Positions 39,993 to 49,403 are shown, counted from the stretch's first letter. The stretch: DNA of 64,000 bases from Herbiconiux sp. A18JL235 (GCF_040939305.1 NZ_CP162511.1:248001-312000); one strand, 5' to 3'. The notes: generated from the letters alone by a model not told the origin. Translations and numbers: made by a program.

Positions 39993-42900
39993 TCAGTTCA
40001 GGGTGAACTCGACCGTGGTGGTGTTGCCCGCGACGTCGTAGACGACGAGGGTGTTCGCGCCCTTCACCGCGCCGAAGACTCCCGGCTTGATGAAGTTCAC
40101 GTCAGACCACGCGTTGTTCGTGAGCTCTTTCACGACTCCGTTGACTGTCAGCTTGTCGATCTGGCCCGCGTCGTGCAGCTTGTAGCTGACCTGGTCGAAG
40201 ACCCCGTCGGCACCGGTGGTGAACGACGGCTCGGTCTTGACGGTGACGGTGGGCGCCGTGGCGTCGACGGTCACCGCGAACGACCCGGTCGGGGCGATGT
40301 TGCCCGCGAGGTCCTCCGCGTTGTATCTGATCGTGTAGGCGCCGTCGGGCAGCGTCACCGTGGCGGTGTGCGACCCGCTCGTCGCGCCGTCGGCCACCGG
40401 GGACTGCGTGCTCTTCACGAGCGTGCCGTCCTTGTAGATGTTGGCGACGATGCGCTTGAGACCGCGGTCGTCGCTCGCGTCGACCTGGATGGCCAGCGAC
40501 GAGAACGGGCCGGCCGTGGTGGGCGACACCAGGGTGGCCGCGGGCTTCGTGGTGTCGGGCACTTCAGCCGGCGTGAGGGTCCAGAACCGGTCGGCGGTCT
40601 GGGCGTCGGTCGCGGTGCTCGTGGTGGTGCCGTTGGCCGCGAGCACGATCGTGCCGTTCCGGTTGTTCCCCGAGGAGTCCTGCAGGGTGGTTCCGGATGC
40701 TTCGTCGAACGCGTACTGGGCGACCGTACCCGCTGCTGCCTGGCCACCGGCCAGCCCGGCGACCTCGGCGGTCGACAGAGCCCGGTCGTAGATGGCGAAA
40801 TCGTCGATCGCGCCGTCGTAGGCCGGGTCGCTGTACTGCGACTTGCCGAGGTAGTTGCGGTTCGTGTTGCCGAGAGCAGACGGCTTCGTCGTCATGCTCG
40901 GATTCGTCGCCACGACAGCTCCGTTGAGGTACATCGTGCCCTGGTTCCCCGCGACGGTGATGACCACGTTCGACCACTCGTTCAGCGGGAAGTTCTGCCC
41001 GCCGTAGGTGAGCTGCTGCTCAGCGCCGGCGCCGCTCGCCGTGATCGCGAACCGGGGCCCCGCCCCACCGGCGTTCATGGTGAGGAACATGTTGCTGCTC
41101 TGACCCGTACCGAAGTCGAACACGCGAGACCAGCTGGTCAGAGCGCCCGGCTTGATCCAGGTGGAGATCGACCAGTCGCCGTTCAGGCTGCTGACGACAC
41201 CCGTGGGCAGGGAGCCGTACGACGCCGTCTTGCAGAAGTCGAGCGCGGTGCCGATCTTGCCGGCCTGACGCGCTCCGTCGACCTGGCAGTTCGAGGTGGG
41301 TGCCCCATCCGACCACTGGATGACCGGCGCGCCGGCATCCTTGTCGAGGTTGAGCACACCGAGCGTCTTACCCGTCGCGTAATTCGCCAATCGCACGTTG
41401 CCCTTGCCGTCGGGGACGAGCTGCCAGAGCTGCTCCTCCGCGCCGGTCGGGTCGGCGATCACCGCGGCGGCGCCGTTCGAGGCTGCCGCTCCCGCGATCG
41501 ACAGCACGCGCCCGCTCGGGGTGTGCTCGATCGTGTAGAGGCCTTGACCCGCGGCGGCGATCTGCCAGTTCTGACCTGTCGCGCTCGCGCCGTCGGCCTG
41601 CACGACCGGCGTGCCGGAGGCGGTCGCCCCGTCTTTCGTGGCCAGCTGCAGGCCCGAGTTCACGTTGCCCAGCGTGTAGGTGCCGGCCAGGTCGGTGGGG
41701 TCACCCTCGGGGGTCACGATCACCTGGTAGCCGTACGTGGGGTTCATCACGATCGGCACCGAGATCGAACCGTCGTCGCCCACCTCGTAGGTGGTGTTCG
41801 AGATGGTGACGGGCGCATCCGTCTTCACCGTGCGGCCGTACGACGCGGTGAAGTCGACCTGCACGTTCACCTTCTCGCCGAGCGACAGCTCGTCGAGCCC
41901 GTTGATCTTCACCGCGGTGGGCCCGTTGTTGCCGCCCGCGATGACGCGCACCTCGGTGCCCTCCTCGTTGACGGATGCCGCGCCGTCGAGCGGGCTCTCG
42001 TTCGACGGCGGGGTCGTGGTGACCATGTCGCCGCTCATCTGCGCGTACCAGGTGTAGAGCCAGTAGGCCCCGTTGGGGTCGCCGTCGCGACCGGTGAGCA
42101 GATCGCCGAGCGCACCCGACTGGTTCCAGAACGGCAGTTCGGCGCGGGTGATGCCGTAGCGCTCGAGCTTCGCGATGTAGCCGACCAGCGGGCCGGAGAG
42201 TCCGACCTCCGCGGGGGCCGCGTACTCGGTGATGTCGATGGGCGGTTCGGGGATGTCGAGGTCGGCGAGGATGGCACGCACCTGCTCGACGTCCCCCTTG
42301 ATCTTCGAGGAGCGGATGAGCTCGTGCCACTCGAGCACGTCGGGCAGCGTGTCGGTTGCCTTCGCGTGCTCGTAGAAGGCGCGCATGCTCGTGATGTTGT
42401 CGGAGTACGCCGGGCCCTGGATCGGCATCTCGGGGTCGAGGGAGCGGATGAGCCGGTACGTGTCGGTCCACAGGTCGAAGAACGACCCGTTGGTCGTGCG
42501 CCAGGTGATGTCGGGCTCGTTCCAGATGGCGTAGGCGACGACATTCAGCTTGCCGGCCGCCTTGGTGTCGTCGACCATCTTCTCGACAGCGGGGAGCCAG
42601 GCGTCCTTGTTGTACTGGTAGGGCCAACCGGGCAGGTAGTCGACGAGACGGATGACCACGTCGGCTCCCGCCTCGTCGGCCGTGTCGGCGACGGAGAGCG
42701 CGTCACCCGTGGGCTGCTGCGTGCCGCCCTCGGGCTTCTGCACGAAGGTGTGCGGCTTGATGGGGAGGATCTTGTCGATCGAGGGCACCCCCGCGCTCGC
42801 CAGCCCGTAGAGGGATCCGCTCGCCATGGTGGTGACGGGGCGGAACGGCTGATCGGCCTCCACCACCAGGGTGGCGTTCGGCCCGGGGGCGGCACCCGCG

Positions 42901-43070
42901 GGGGCGGCTACCGCGAGGATCCCTCCCGCCGTGACGACGGCGGTCGTGGCGAGGGCGGCGAGTGCTCGGCGACCGAGCGCCGGGCTCCCTGGAGTGCGGC
43001 GGCGCGTGCTGCCTGGTGTGTCCACGCGAGGGGTGTCGCGTAGGGAAGAAGGTCTCATCATCAGCTTCAT
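39993..43070 (-). CDS. Secreted multidomain GH-A-clan glycosidase with ricin-type and LamG modules
   Basis: 1025 residues with an N-terminal Sec signal (arginine-rich leader, ALAALATTAVVTAGG core, cleavage after APAGAA). Residues about 65-355 form a TIM barrel of GH39/GH5-like clan GH-A type, with acid/base Glu185 in AIWNEPD and nucleophile Glu282 in DITEYAAP. Then follow a beta-sandwich (about 360-455), a ricin-type trefoil (from 460; QXW-like NWQI and LWQL), a LamG module (about 595-825) and two Ig-like domains (836-1025; VTVDATAPTVTV links them). The LamG module sits inside the third ricin repeat, and its first strands appear at its end. The start ATG could also be 43061. Four LacI-type boxes lie upstream. 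It probably cuts a plant polysaccharide outside the cell. Confidence 0.85.
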   Translation of the reverse strand: MKLMMRPSSLRDTPRVDTPGSTRRRTPGSPALGRRALAALATTAVVTAGGILAVAAPAGAAPGPNATLVVEADQPFRPVTTMASGSLYGLASAGVPSIDKILPIKPHTFVQKPEGGTQQPTGDALSVADTADEAGADVVIRLVDYLPGWPYQYNKDAWLPAVEKMVDDTKAAGKLNVVAYAIWNEPDITWRTTNGSFFDLWTDTYRLIRSLDPEMPIQGPAYSDNITSMRAFYEHAKATDTLPDVLEWHELIRSSKIKGDVEQVRAILADLDIPEPPIDITEYAAPAEVGLSGPLVGYIAKLERYGITRAELPFWNQSGALGDLLTGRDGDPNGAYWLYTWYAQMSGDMVTTTPPSNESPLDGAASVNEEGTEVRVIAGGNNGPTAVKINGLDELSLGEKVNVQVDFTASYGRTVKTDAPVTISNTTYEVGDDGSISVPIVMNPTYGYQVIVTPEGDPTDLAGTYTLGNVNSGLQLATKDGATASGTPVVQADGASATGQNWQIAAAGQGLYTIEHTPSGRVLSIAGAAASNGAAAVIADPTGAEEQLWQLVPDGKGNVRLANYATGKTLGVLNLDKDAGAPVIQWSDGAPTSNCQVDGARQAGKIGTALDFCKTASYGSLPTGVVSSLNGDWSISTWIKPGALTSWSRVFDFGTGQSSNMFLTMNAGGAGPRFAITASGAGAEQQLTYGGQNFPLNEWSNVVITVAGNQGTMYLNGAVVATNPSMTTKPSALGNTNRNYLGKSQYSDPAYDGAIDDFAIYDRALSTAEVAGLAGGQAAAGTVAQYAFDEASGTTLQDSSGNNRNGTIVLAANGTTTSTATDAQTADRFWTLTPAEVPDTTKPAATLVSPTTAGPFSSLAIQVDASDDRGLKRIVANIYKDGTLVKSTQSPVADGATSGSHTATVTLPDGAYTIRYNAEDLAGNIAPTGSFAVTVDATAPTVTVKTEPSFTTGADGVFDQVSYKLHDAGQIDKLTVNGVVKELTNNAWSDVNFIKPGVFGAVKGANTLVVYDVAGNTTTVEFTLN

Positions 43071-43123
43071 CTCCGTTGATCGAGCGAGTGGAAGAACCCG
43101 TCCTGACCGCGATGCACCCAACG

Positions 43124-43233
43124 TCGAACCGGTTCGATCCCCGAGTAAAGCATCGAACGCGTTCCTAATCAACGGTTGCACTCCCGACCTCGGACTTGTA
43201 TGGTCGAACCGGTTCGAGTCGAACCGATTCGAA
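43124..43233. promoter_or_regulatory. LacI-type operator cluster (four copies)
   Basis: TCGAACCGGTTCGA occurs exactly at 43124-43137 and 43204-43217. TCGAACCGATTCGA is at 43219-43232, directly beside the second copy. A weaker TCGAACGCGTTCC is at 43153-43165. The cluster spans the gap between the divergent secreted-glycosidase and LacI genes. The CG-centred palindrome is the standard LacI half-site layout. Distant copies could allow looping. Confidence 0.88.
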
Positions 43234-43251
43234 ACCCGTCGAAGGAGACCC

Positions 43252-44274
43252 ATGGCCACGATCGGAGACGTCGCCCGCATTGCGGGCGTCTCGCGCAGCA
43301 CCGCGTCGTACGCGCTGTCAGGCAAGCGGTCGATCTCCCCCGAGGTGCGGGCGAAGGTGGCGGAAGCCGTGGCCAGCCTGGGCTACACCCCGAACGCCGG
43401 AGCCAGGGCCCTCGCCACGTCGCAGACCAAGGTGCTCGGGCTCCTCGCCCGATTCCTCGAAGACGAGTTCGCCCCCGCGATGCTGCAGTACATCCTCGGA
43501 GTCACCAATCAGGCACGGGAGCGCGGCTACGACACGCTCCTCATCACCGACGAAGACGGGGTCTCCGCCCTCCGCCGCATCTCCGACTCGCGCATGGTCG
43601 ACGGCTTCGTGCTGCTCAACGTCGCCGAGAACGACGACCGCCTCGACATCCTGCGCAACGCCAGCCAGCCCGGCTCGCTCGTCGGCCTTCCGGGCGACCC
43701 GCAGGGGATCGACGTGTTCGACCTCGACTTCGCGGCGGCAGGGCGGCTGATGGTCGAGCACCTGCACGGGCTCGGGCACCGCAGCGTCATCCTGGTCTCC
43801 CAGCCCGAACACGTGCTCCAGCGCGGTGGCGGCTACGTCTGGAGGCTGGCCAACTCCGCGCGGCAGCGCGCCGACGAGCTGGGTGTCGAGCTGCACCACA
43901 CCTTCGCCTCGTCGAGCCAGCCCGAGATCGGGCGCGAGCTGAACGCCCTCCTCGACGCGCATCCGGCCGCCACGGGCCTGCTGCTCAACAACGAGGCTGC
44001 GGCGGCGGCGCTGCCCAGCGTGCTGCAGACGCGTGGGCTGTCGGCACCCCGCGACATCTCGGTGATCGGCCGGTACTCCGACGACTTCGCCCGCACCTTC
44101 TCCCTTCCGTACTCCGCCATCGACAGCGCCGCCGACGAGCTCGGCCGGCGAGCCGTCGAGCACCTCGTCTCCCGCATCGAAGGAACCACCGATGCGGAAG
44201 CAACCGTCGTCGATCTGATCGCGCCCCGACTCGATGACCGCGGCAGCACCGCCGCACCACCGAAGCACCACTGA
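43252..44274 (+). CDS. LacI-family transcriptional regulator (GH127 cluster)
   Basis: 340 residues from the ATG after GAAGGAG. The DNA-binding head ATIGDVARIAGVSRSTASYALSGKRSISPEVRAKV is textbook LacI. The sensor domain ends RDISVIGRYSDDFARTFSLPYSAID, where the usual VVGFDD has become VIGRYSDD. First gene of an operon with the fourth sugar importer, and divergent from the secreted glycosidase. It probably controls both sides through the TCGAACCGGTTCGA boxes, linking extracellular cutting to uptake. Confidence 0.95.
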   Translation: MATIGDVARIAGVSRSTASYALSGKRSISPEVRAKVAEAVASLGYTPNAGARALATSQTKVLGLLARFLEDEFAPAMLQYILGVTNQARERGYDTLLITDEDGVSALRRISDSRMVDGFVLLNVAENDDRLDILRNASQPGSLVGLPGDPQGIDVFDLDFAAAGRLMVEHLHGLGHRSVILVSQPEHVLQRGGGYVWRLANSARQRADELGVELHHTFASSSQPEIGRELNALLDAHPAATGLLLNNEAAAAALPSVLQTRGLSAPRDISVIGRYSDDFARTFSLPYSAIDSAADELGRRAVEHLVSRIEGTTDAEATVVDLIAPRLDDRGSTAAPPKHH

Positions 44275-44320
44275 ACGACCGAGAGGTCCGGGATTCCCGG
44301 ACGTGTTCAAGGAGGAACAG

Positions 44321-45583
44321 ATGATCACCACGAAGCTTCGAGCGCCGATCGCCCTGGCGGTCACGGCGATCGCCGTCGGCGCGCTCGCAGGTTGTTCCGC
44401 GTCGTCGACCGGCTCGTCGACCGACGCCGCGGGCGGCGGCACCTACACCTGGTGGGACCCGTACCCCCAGCACGAGGAGGGCTCCGACTGGGCCAACCGC
44501 GTGCAGGCCTGCGGCACAGACGCCGGGGTCACCATCGAGCGCACCGCCTACGACACGACATCGCTCACCAACCAGGCCCTGCTCGCCGCCCAGGAGGGGA
44601 CCTCGCCCGACGTGATCCTCCTCGACAACCCCGCCGTGTCGACCCTCGCCGAGACGGGCATGCTGACCACCACCGACGAGCTCGGCCTCGACACCTCGGG
44701 CATCGACGCCAACCTGCTCGCGGCCGGGGAGCTCGACGGGAAGAACTACGGCATCCCGATCGGCGCGAACACCCTTGCGCTCTACTACAACGCCGACATC
44801 CTCTCCGCCGCCGGTGTCGACCCCGCCTCCATCACCAGCTGGCCGGCTCTCACCGATGCCCTGGCGAAGGTCACCGCGGCCGGTCACAAGGGCATCACCT
44901 TCGCCGGCATCAACACCGAAGAGGGCTCGTTCCAGTTCCTCCCCTGGTTCTGGGGTGCCGGTGCCGACCTGACCGAGCTCGACTCGCCCGAGGCGGTCGA
45001 GGCGCTGCAGCTGTGGACCGACTGGGTGAAGAACGGCTACGCGCCGCAGTCGGTCATCAACAACTCGCAGAACACCAGTTGGGAGGAGTTCATCACCGGT
45101 GACTTCGGCTTCGCCGAGAACGGGACCTGGCAGGTCAACAGCGCTGCCGAGCAGTCGTTCAAGACGGGCGTCATCGAGCTGCCCGCGGTCGACTCGGGCG
45201 TCGCCCCTGCCCCGACCGGTGGCGAGTTCATCATCGCTCCGGTGCAGAACGACACCTCCCGGTACGAGACGACCAAGAAGATCGTCGACTGCATGACCAC
45301 TCCGGAGGGATTCGTGGAGACGGCGAACACGTTCGCGTACTACATCCCGCCGACCGAGGACGGGCAGACCCAGCTGCTCGAGGAGCACCCCGAACTCGAG
45401 ACCTGGGTCTCCGCGGTGCAGGCTGCCAAGGGCCGCACGAGCGACAACCTCGGAACCGATTACCCGCTGATCTCCGAGCAGCTGTGGACAGCCGTGCAGA
45501 GCGCGATCTCGGGTGCGTCGACGCCCGAAGATGCGCTGAAGACGGCGCAGGAGGCCGCCGCGTCGGCGACCGAGGGCAAGTGA
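44321..45583 (+). CDS. Sugar ABC transporter solute-binding lipoprotein, fourth system
   Basis: 420 residues from the ATG after AAGGAGG. The lipobox is VGALAGC. The body has TYTWWDPYPQHEEGSDWANRV, SPDVILLDNPAVSTLAETG and NGTWQVNSA, matching CUT1 binding proteins. Given the downstream GH127 gene, an arabinofuranosyl oligosaccharide is the most likely ligand (inference). A perfect GC-rich hairpin follows the stop. Confidence 0.92.
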   Translation: MITTKLRAPIALAVTAIAVGALAGCSASSTGSSTDAAGGGTYTWWDPYPQHEEGSDWANRVQACGTDAGVTIERTAYDTTSLTNQALLAAQEGTSPDVILLDNPAVSTLAETGMLTTTDELGLDTSGIDANLLAAGELDGKNYGIPIGANTLALYYNADILSAAGVDPASITSWPALTDALAKVTAAGHKGITFAGINTEEGSFQFLPWFWGAGADLTELDSPEAVEALQLWTDWVKNGYAPQSVINNSQNTSWEEFITGDFGFAENGTWQVNSAAEQSFKTGVIELPAVDSGVAPAPTGGEFIIAPVQNDTSRYETTKKIVDCMTTPEGFVETANTFAYYIPPTEDGQTQLLEEHPELETWVSAVQAAKGRTSDNLGTDYPLISEQLWTAVQSAISGASTPEDALKTAQEAAASATEGK

Positions 45584-45588
45584 CGCCC

Positions 45589-45620
45589 GCCCCGGGGCGG
45601 GCCTGAGCCCGCCCCGGGGC
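45589..45620 (+). promoter_or_regulatory. Intra-operon hairpin after the solute-binding protein gene
   Basis: GCCCCGGGGCGGGC (45589-45602) and its exact complement (45607-45620) flank a 4-base loop, between the binding-protein and permease genes. Position and shape match the hairpin at 23649, suggesting the same expression-ratio control. Confidence 0.75.
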
Positions 45621-45650
45621 ACCCCGCACCCGATCGACGAAGGACACCCG

Positions 45651-46631
45651 ATGACCATCTCCACGGCGCCGACCGCCCTGTCGACTCCGCCCGCCCCTCC
45701 GGAGGAGGGCCCCGGAGGCGGCGCACGCAAGCCCCGCCGCCGCGGCGGGCTGAACGGTTCCCGCTGGGTCGCCGTCGCCTTCGCGGCACCGCTCCTGGTG
45801 TATCTGGCCGCGTTCTACGCGTATCCGCTCATCCGCAGCATCGATCTCAGCGTGCACGACTACACGGTGCGGGCCTTCGTGCAGGGGAACGCCGAGTTCG
45901 TCGGCCTGCAGAACTACATCGACGTCGTGACGTCGCCGCTGTTCTCGCAGGCTCTCTGGAACACCGTCGTGTTCGTCGGGGCCTCGCTCCTGTTCCAATA
46001 CGTGATCGGCCTCGCGCTCGCCGTGTTCTTCCGCAGCACCTTCCGGCTGAGCGGCATCCTGCGCGCCCTGTTCCTCGTGCCGTGGCTGCTGCCGCTCATC
46101 GTCTCGGGGTCGACCTGGGCCTGGATGCTCAACAGCGACAACGGCATCGTCAACTCCTTCCTCCAGGCGTTCGGCATCGGCCAGATCAACTGGCTCACCT
46201 CGCCAGACACCTCGATGCTCGCTGTCGTCATCGCGAACATCTGGCTGGGCATCCCGTTCAACCTGGTCATCCTCTACTCGGGCCTCCAGAACATCCCCGA
46301 CGACCTCTACGAGGCCGCCTCCCTCGACGGCGCGGGCCCGTGGCGCCAGTTCTGGAGCATCACGTTCCCGTTGCTGCGGCCGGTGTCGGCGATCACGCTG
46401 CTGCTCGGCCTGGTCTACACGCTGAAGGTCGTCGACATCATCTGGATCATGACGAGCGGCGGGCCCGCGAACTCCACCACGACCTTGGCCATCTGGTCGT
46501 ACCGGGAGGCGTTCGGCACCGGTCAGCCCGATCTCTCGCCGGCCGCCGCCGTCGGCAACATCCTCATCGTCATCGCACTCGTCTTCGGCTTCCTCTACCT
46601 CAGGATGCAGCGACGTCAGGAGAACTCATGA
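45651..46631 (+). CDS. Sugar ABC transporter permease (MalF-like), fourth system
   Basis: 326 residues with a 35-residue Pro/Arg-rich cytosolic leader, then six membrane segments. The EAA loop is PDDLYEAASLDGAGPWRQFWSITFPLLRP. GAAGGA precedes the ATG. The stop overlaps the next permease as ATGA. No linked ATPase. Confidence 0.93.
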   Translation: MTISTAPTALSTPPAPPEEGPGGGARKPRRRGGLNGSRWVAVAFAAPLLVYLAAFYAYPLIRSIDLSVHDYTVRAFVQGNAEFVGLQNYIDVVTSPLFSQALWNTVVFVGASLLFQYVIGLALAVFFRSTFRLSGILRALFLVPWLLPLIVSGSTWAWMLNSDNGIVNSFLQAFGIGQINWLTSPDTSMLAVVIANIWLGIPFNLVILYSGLQNIPDDLYEAASLDGAGPWRQFWSITFPLLRPVSAITLLLGLVYTLKVVDIIWIMTSGGPANSTTTLAIWSYREAFGTGQPDLSPAAAVGNILIVIALVFGFLYLRMQRRQENS

Positions 46632-47446
46632 CCGCCCGCCGCCCGCTCTGGAAGACGGCACTCGGAATCGTCTTCACGGTGCTGATGCTCTTCCCGGTCT
46701 ACTGGATGCTGAACGTCTCTCTCACGAAGACCTCCGACCTGCGCATCAGCCCGCCCCACCTCTTCCCCGTCGACCCGACCTTCGAGGGCTATGCCGAGGT
46801 GCTGCGCCAGCAGCTGCCGAACCTCGGCACGAGCCTCATCATCGGTCTCGGCTGCGTCGTGCTCACCGTGGTGATCGCGGCACCCGCCGGCTACGCGATC
46901 GCGCTGCTCAACATGCGCGGCGGTCGCACCCTCAACTTCGTGCTGCTCGTGGCGCAGATGATTCCGGGGGTCGTCATGGCGATGGGCTTCTACGCCATCT
47001 ACGTGCGGCTGGGGTTGCTCAACAGCGTGGGCGGTCTCATCCTCGCCGACTCCACCATCGCCGTACCCTTCGGTGTGCTGCTGTTCACCGCGTTCATGAG
47101 CGGACTGCCCCGCGAGCTGCTGCAGGCGGCCCGCATGGACGGCGCCAACGCCTGGCGCACCTTCACGTCGGTGGTGCTGCCCCTCAGCCGCAACTCGGCG
47201 CTCACCGTAGCGCTGTTCGCCTTCCTCTGGGCCTGGTCGGACTTCGTCTTCGCGTCGACGCTCGCCCGCAACTCGGTGCTGAAACCGGTCACCCTCGGCA
47301 TCTACTCGTACATCGGCAACAACACGACCCAGTGGAACGCCATCATGGCCACCGCGGTCGTCGCCTCCATCCCCGCGGCGATCCTGCTCATCGTCGCCCA
47401 GCGCTACGTCGCCGCCGGTGTCACCGCCGGCGCAGTGAAGGACTGA
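46628..47446 (+). CDS. Sugar ABC transporter permease (MalG-like), fourth system
   Basis: 272 residues, six membrane segments, starting inside the previous stop. The MalG-type loop is LNVSLTKTSDLRISPPHLFP, and the EAA loop is PRELLQAARMDGANAWRTFTSVVLPLSRN. It is followed after 4 bases by the GH127 gene, so transport and cytosolic cleavage are made together. Confidence 0.93.
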   Translation: MTARRPLWKTALGIVFTVLMLFPVYWMLNVSLTKTSDLRISPPHLFPVDPTFEGYAEVLRQQLPNLGTSLIIGLGCVVLTVVIAAPAGYAIALLNMRGGRTLNFVLLVAQMIPGVVMAMGFYAIYVRLGLLNSVGGLILADSTIAVPFGVLLFTAFMSGLPRELLQAARMDGANAWRTFTSVVLPLSRNSALTVALFAFLWAWSDFVFASTLARNSVLKPVTLGIYSYIGNNTTQWNAIMATAVVASIPAAILLIVAQRYVAAGVTAGAVKD

Positions 47447-47450
47447 CCAC

Positions 47451-49403
47451 GTGACGCTCCCACTCGTGACCGCGCGTGCGGTCGAGGAATCAGACGACGC
47501 TCGCGACGTGCCGGTGGCACCCACCCGGGGGTCCCTCCGCGGGGCCGGGGTCGCCGCCGTGCGCTTCGACCCGCAGGGGTTCTGGGGGTCGCGACAGCGT
47601 GTCAACGCCTCGGCGACGCTGCTGCACTGCCTCGACTGGATGGAGCGCCTCGGCTGGATCGAGAACTTCGACCGGGTGGCGCGCGGCGAGACCACCACCG
47701 ACCGGCCGGGTTGGCAGTTCTCCGACTCGGAGGTCTACAAGCTGCTCGAGGCGATGGCCTGGGAGCTCGGCCGTGCAGCCGAACCCGACCCCGGGCTCAC
47801 CACGGCCTTCGACGCCCTCGTCGAGCGGGTCGCCGCCGCCCAGGATGCCGACGGCTACCTCGACACCGCCTTCGGGCATCCGGGCCTGCCTCCCCGGTAC
47901 TCCGATCTGGCGATGGGGCACGAGCTCTACAACGCCGGGCACCTGCTGCAGGCGGCGGTGGCACGCCACCGCACCGGGTACGACGACACGCTGGTGCAGC
48001 TCGCGCGGCGCGCTGCCGACCAGCTCTGCGAAGAATTCGGGCCGACCGGCCGCGCGATGGTGTGCGGCCACCCCGAGATAGAGGTGGCGCTCGCCGAAGC
48101 GGGGCGCGCTTTCGGCGAGCGTCGCTACCTCGAACAGGCGAGCCTGTTCATTGAACGGCGGGGCAAGGGTTCACTTCCCGTGCGGCCCCTGCTCTCGGCC
48201 GAGTACTTCCAGGACGACGTTCCCGTGCGCGATGCGACGGTGCTGCGCGGCCATGCCGTGCGGGCGCTCTACCTCACCGCCGGCGCTGTCGACGTGGCGG
48301 TGGAGACCGGCGACGACGAGCTCTTCGAGGCCGTGGCCTCGCAGTGGGAGAACACGGTCGGGCGCCGCACCTATCTCACCGGGGGCATGGGTTCGCGGCA
48401 CCAGGACGAGGGGTTCGGAGACGACTGGGAGCTGCCGGCCGACCGCGCCTACTGCGAGACCTGCGCGGGTGTCGGCTCGATCATGCTCGCCTGGCGGCTC
48501 TACCTGGCCACCGGAGAGGTGCGCTACGCCGATCTCATCGAACGCACCCTCTTCAACGTCATCGCCACCTCGCCGAGCGCGGACGGCCGGGCGTTCTTCT
48601 ACGCCAACCCGTTGCACCAACGGGAGGCGGGTGAAGCCGCCGCCGACGGCGTGAACAACCGGGCCGAAGGCGGAGTGCGCGCACCGTGGTTCGACGTCTC
48701 GTGCTGCCCCACCAACGTCGCGCGCACCCTCGCCTCCCTCGGCGCGTACACGGCGGCTGCCGACGACGAGGGGGTCGCCCTGCTGCAGTATGCAGCGGGC
48801 GAGATCAGGCTGGGAGGCTTTCACCTCGTCGTCGAGACCGACTACCCGCGCACCTCGACGGTCGTCGTCAGAGTCGTCGAGGCGCCGGTGGGGGAGGCGA
48901 GACTCCGGATGCGCGTTCCCGCCTGGGCGGACACCGCCACCCTCCGTGTCGGCGGAACCGACGGCGCCGGTGACGCGTCGCCGGTGCGCCAGGGCTGGGC
49001 CGATGTGCGCCGCGAGTTCGCCCCCGGCGACAGTGTGACGCTCGAGCTGCCCCTGCATCCCCGTCTCACCTGGCCCGACCGGCGCATCGACGCCGTGCGC
49101 GGCACCGTCGCCGTGGAGCGCGGACCCCTGGTGCTCTGCCTCGAGTCGACCGACCTCCCCGCGGGGGCGGGCATCGACGGCATCCGGGTGCGAACCGACG
49201 TCGAACCGGAGCCGTTGGCCGACGGTGCGCGCATCGCCGGCGAGGTGGTGGTCGCGCCTGCCGCGACCGAACCGCTCCCGTACAGCGCGAACGGCGAGCC
49301 CGACGGTGGCACCGAGCCCCTCGACGTGACCCTCATCCCGTACCACCGCTGGGCCGAGCGGGGTCCGTCGACCATGCGGGTCTTCCTGCCGACGGCAGGG
49401 TGA
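47451..49403 (+). CDS. GH127 beta-L-arabinofuranosidase
   Basis: 650 residues from a GTG four bases after the permease stop; no signal peptide. It has an alpha/alpha barrel with the GH127 active site: TYLTGGMGSRHQDEGFGDDWELP, then YCETCAG (Glu336, Cys338) and DVSCCPTN (Cys418, Cys419). In the characterised HypBA1 enzyme the equivalent Glu and three Cys bind zinc, and one of the paired Cys is the nucleophile. All are present here. It removes beta-L-arabinofuranose from imported arabino-oligosaccharides, such as those from hydroxyproline-rich plant glycoproteins (family knowledge). Confidence 0.92.
   Translation: MTLPLVTARAVEESDDARDVPVAPTRGSLRGAGVAAVRFDPQGFWGSRQRVNASATLLHCLDWMERLGWIENFDRVARGETTTDRPGWQFSDSEVYKLLEAMAWELGRAAEPDPGLTTAFDALVERVAAAQDADGYLDTAFGHPGLPPRYSDLAMGHELYNAGHLLQAAVARHRTGYDDTLVQLARRAADQLCEEFGPTGRAMVCGHPEIEVALAEAGRAFGERRYLEQASLFIERRGKGSLPVRPLLSAEYFQDDVPVRDATVLRGHAVRALYLTAGAVDVAVETGDDELFEAVASQWENTVGRRTYLTGGMGSRHQDEGFGDDWELPADRAYCETCAGVGSIMLAWRLYLATGEVRYADLIERTLFNVIATSPSADGRAFFYANPLHQREAGEAAADGVNNRAEGGVRAPWFDVSCCPTNVARTLASLGAYTAAADDEGVALLQYAAGEIRLGGFHLVVETDYPRTSTVVVRVVEAPVGEARLRMRVPAWADTATLRVGGTDGAGDASPVRQGWADVRREFAPGDSVTLELPLHPRLTWPDRRIDAVRGTVAVERGPLVLCLESTDLPAGAGIDGIRVRTDVEPEPLADGARIAGEVVVAPAATEPLPYSANGEPDGGTEPLDVTLIPYHRWAERGPSTMRVFLPTAG

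Noticed and set aside
39954..43043. A 1029-codon open frame on the plus strand opposite the secreted glycosidase
   Set aside because: Its product is Arg/Gly/Val-rich shadow sequence with no domain pattern, while the minus strand has a signal peptide and ordered domains. Long antisense frames are normal at this GC content.
36545..47446. Third and fourth ABC importers as a recent duplication
   Set aside because: Binding proteins and permeases differ widely in sequence and gene order, so they look like separate family members and not a local duplication.
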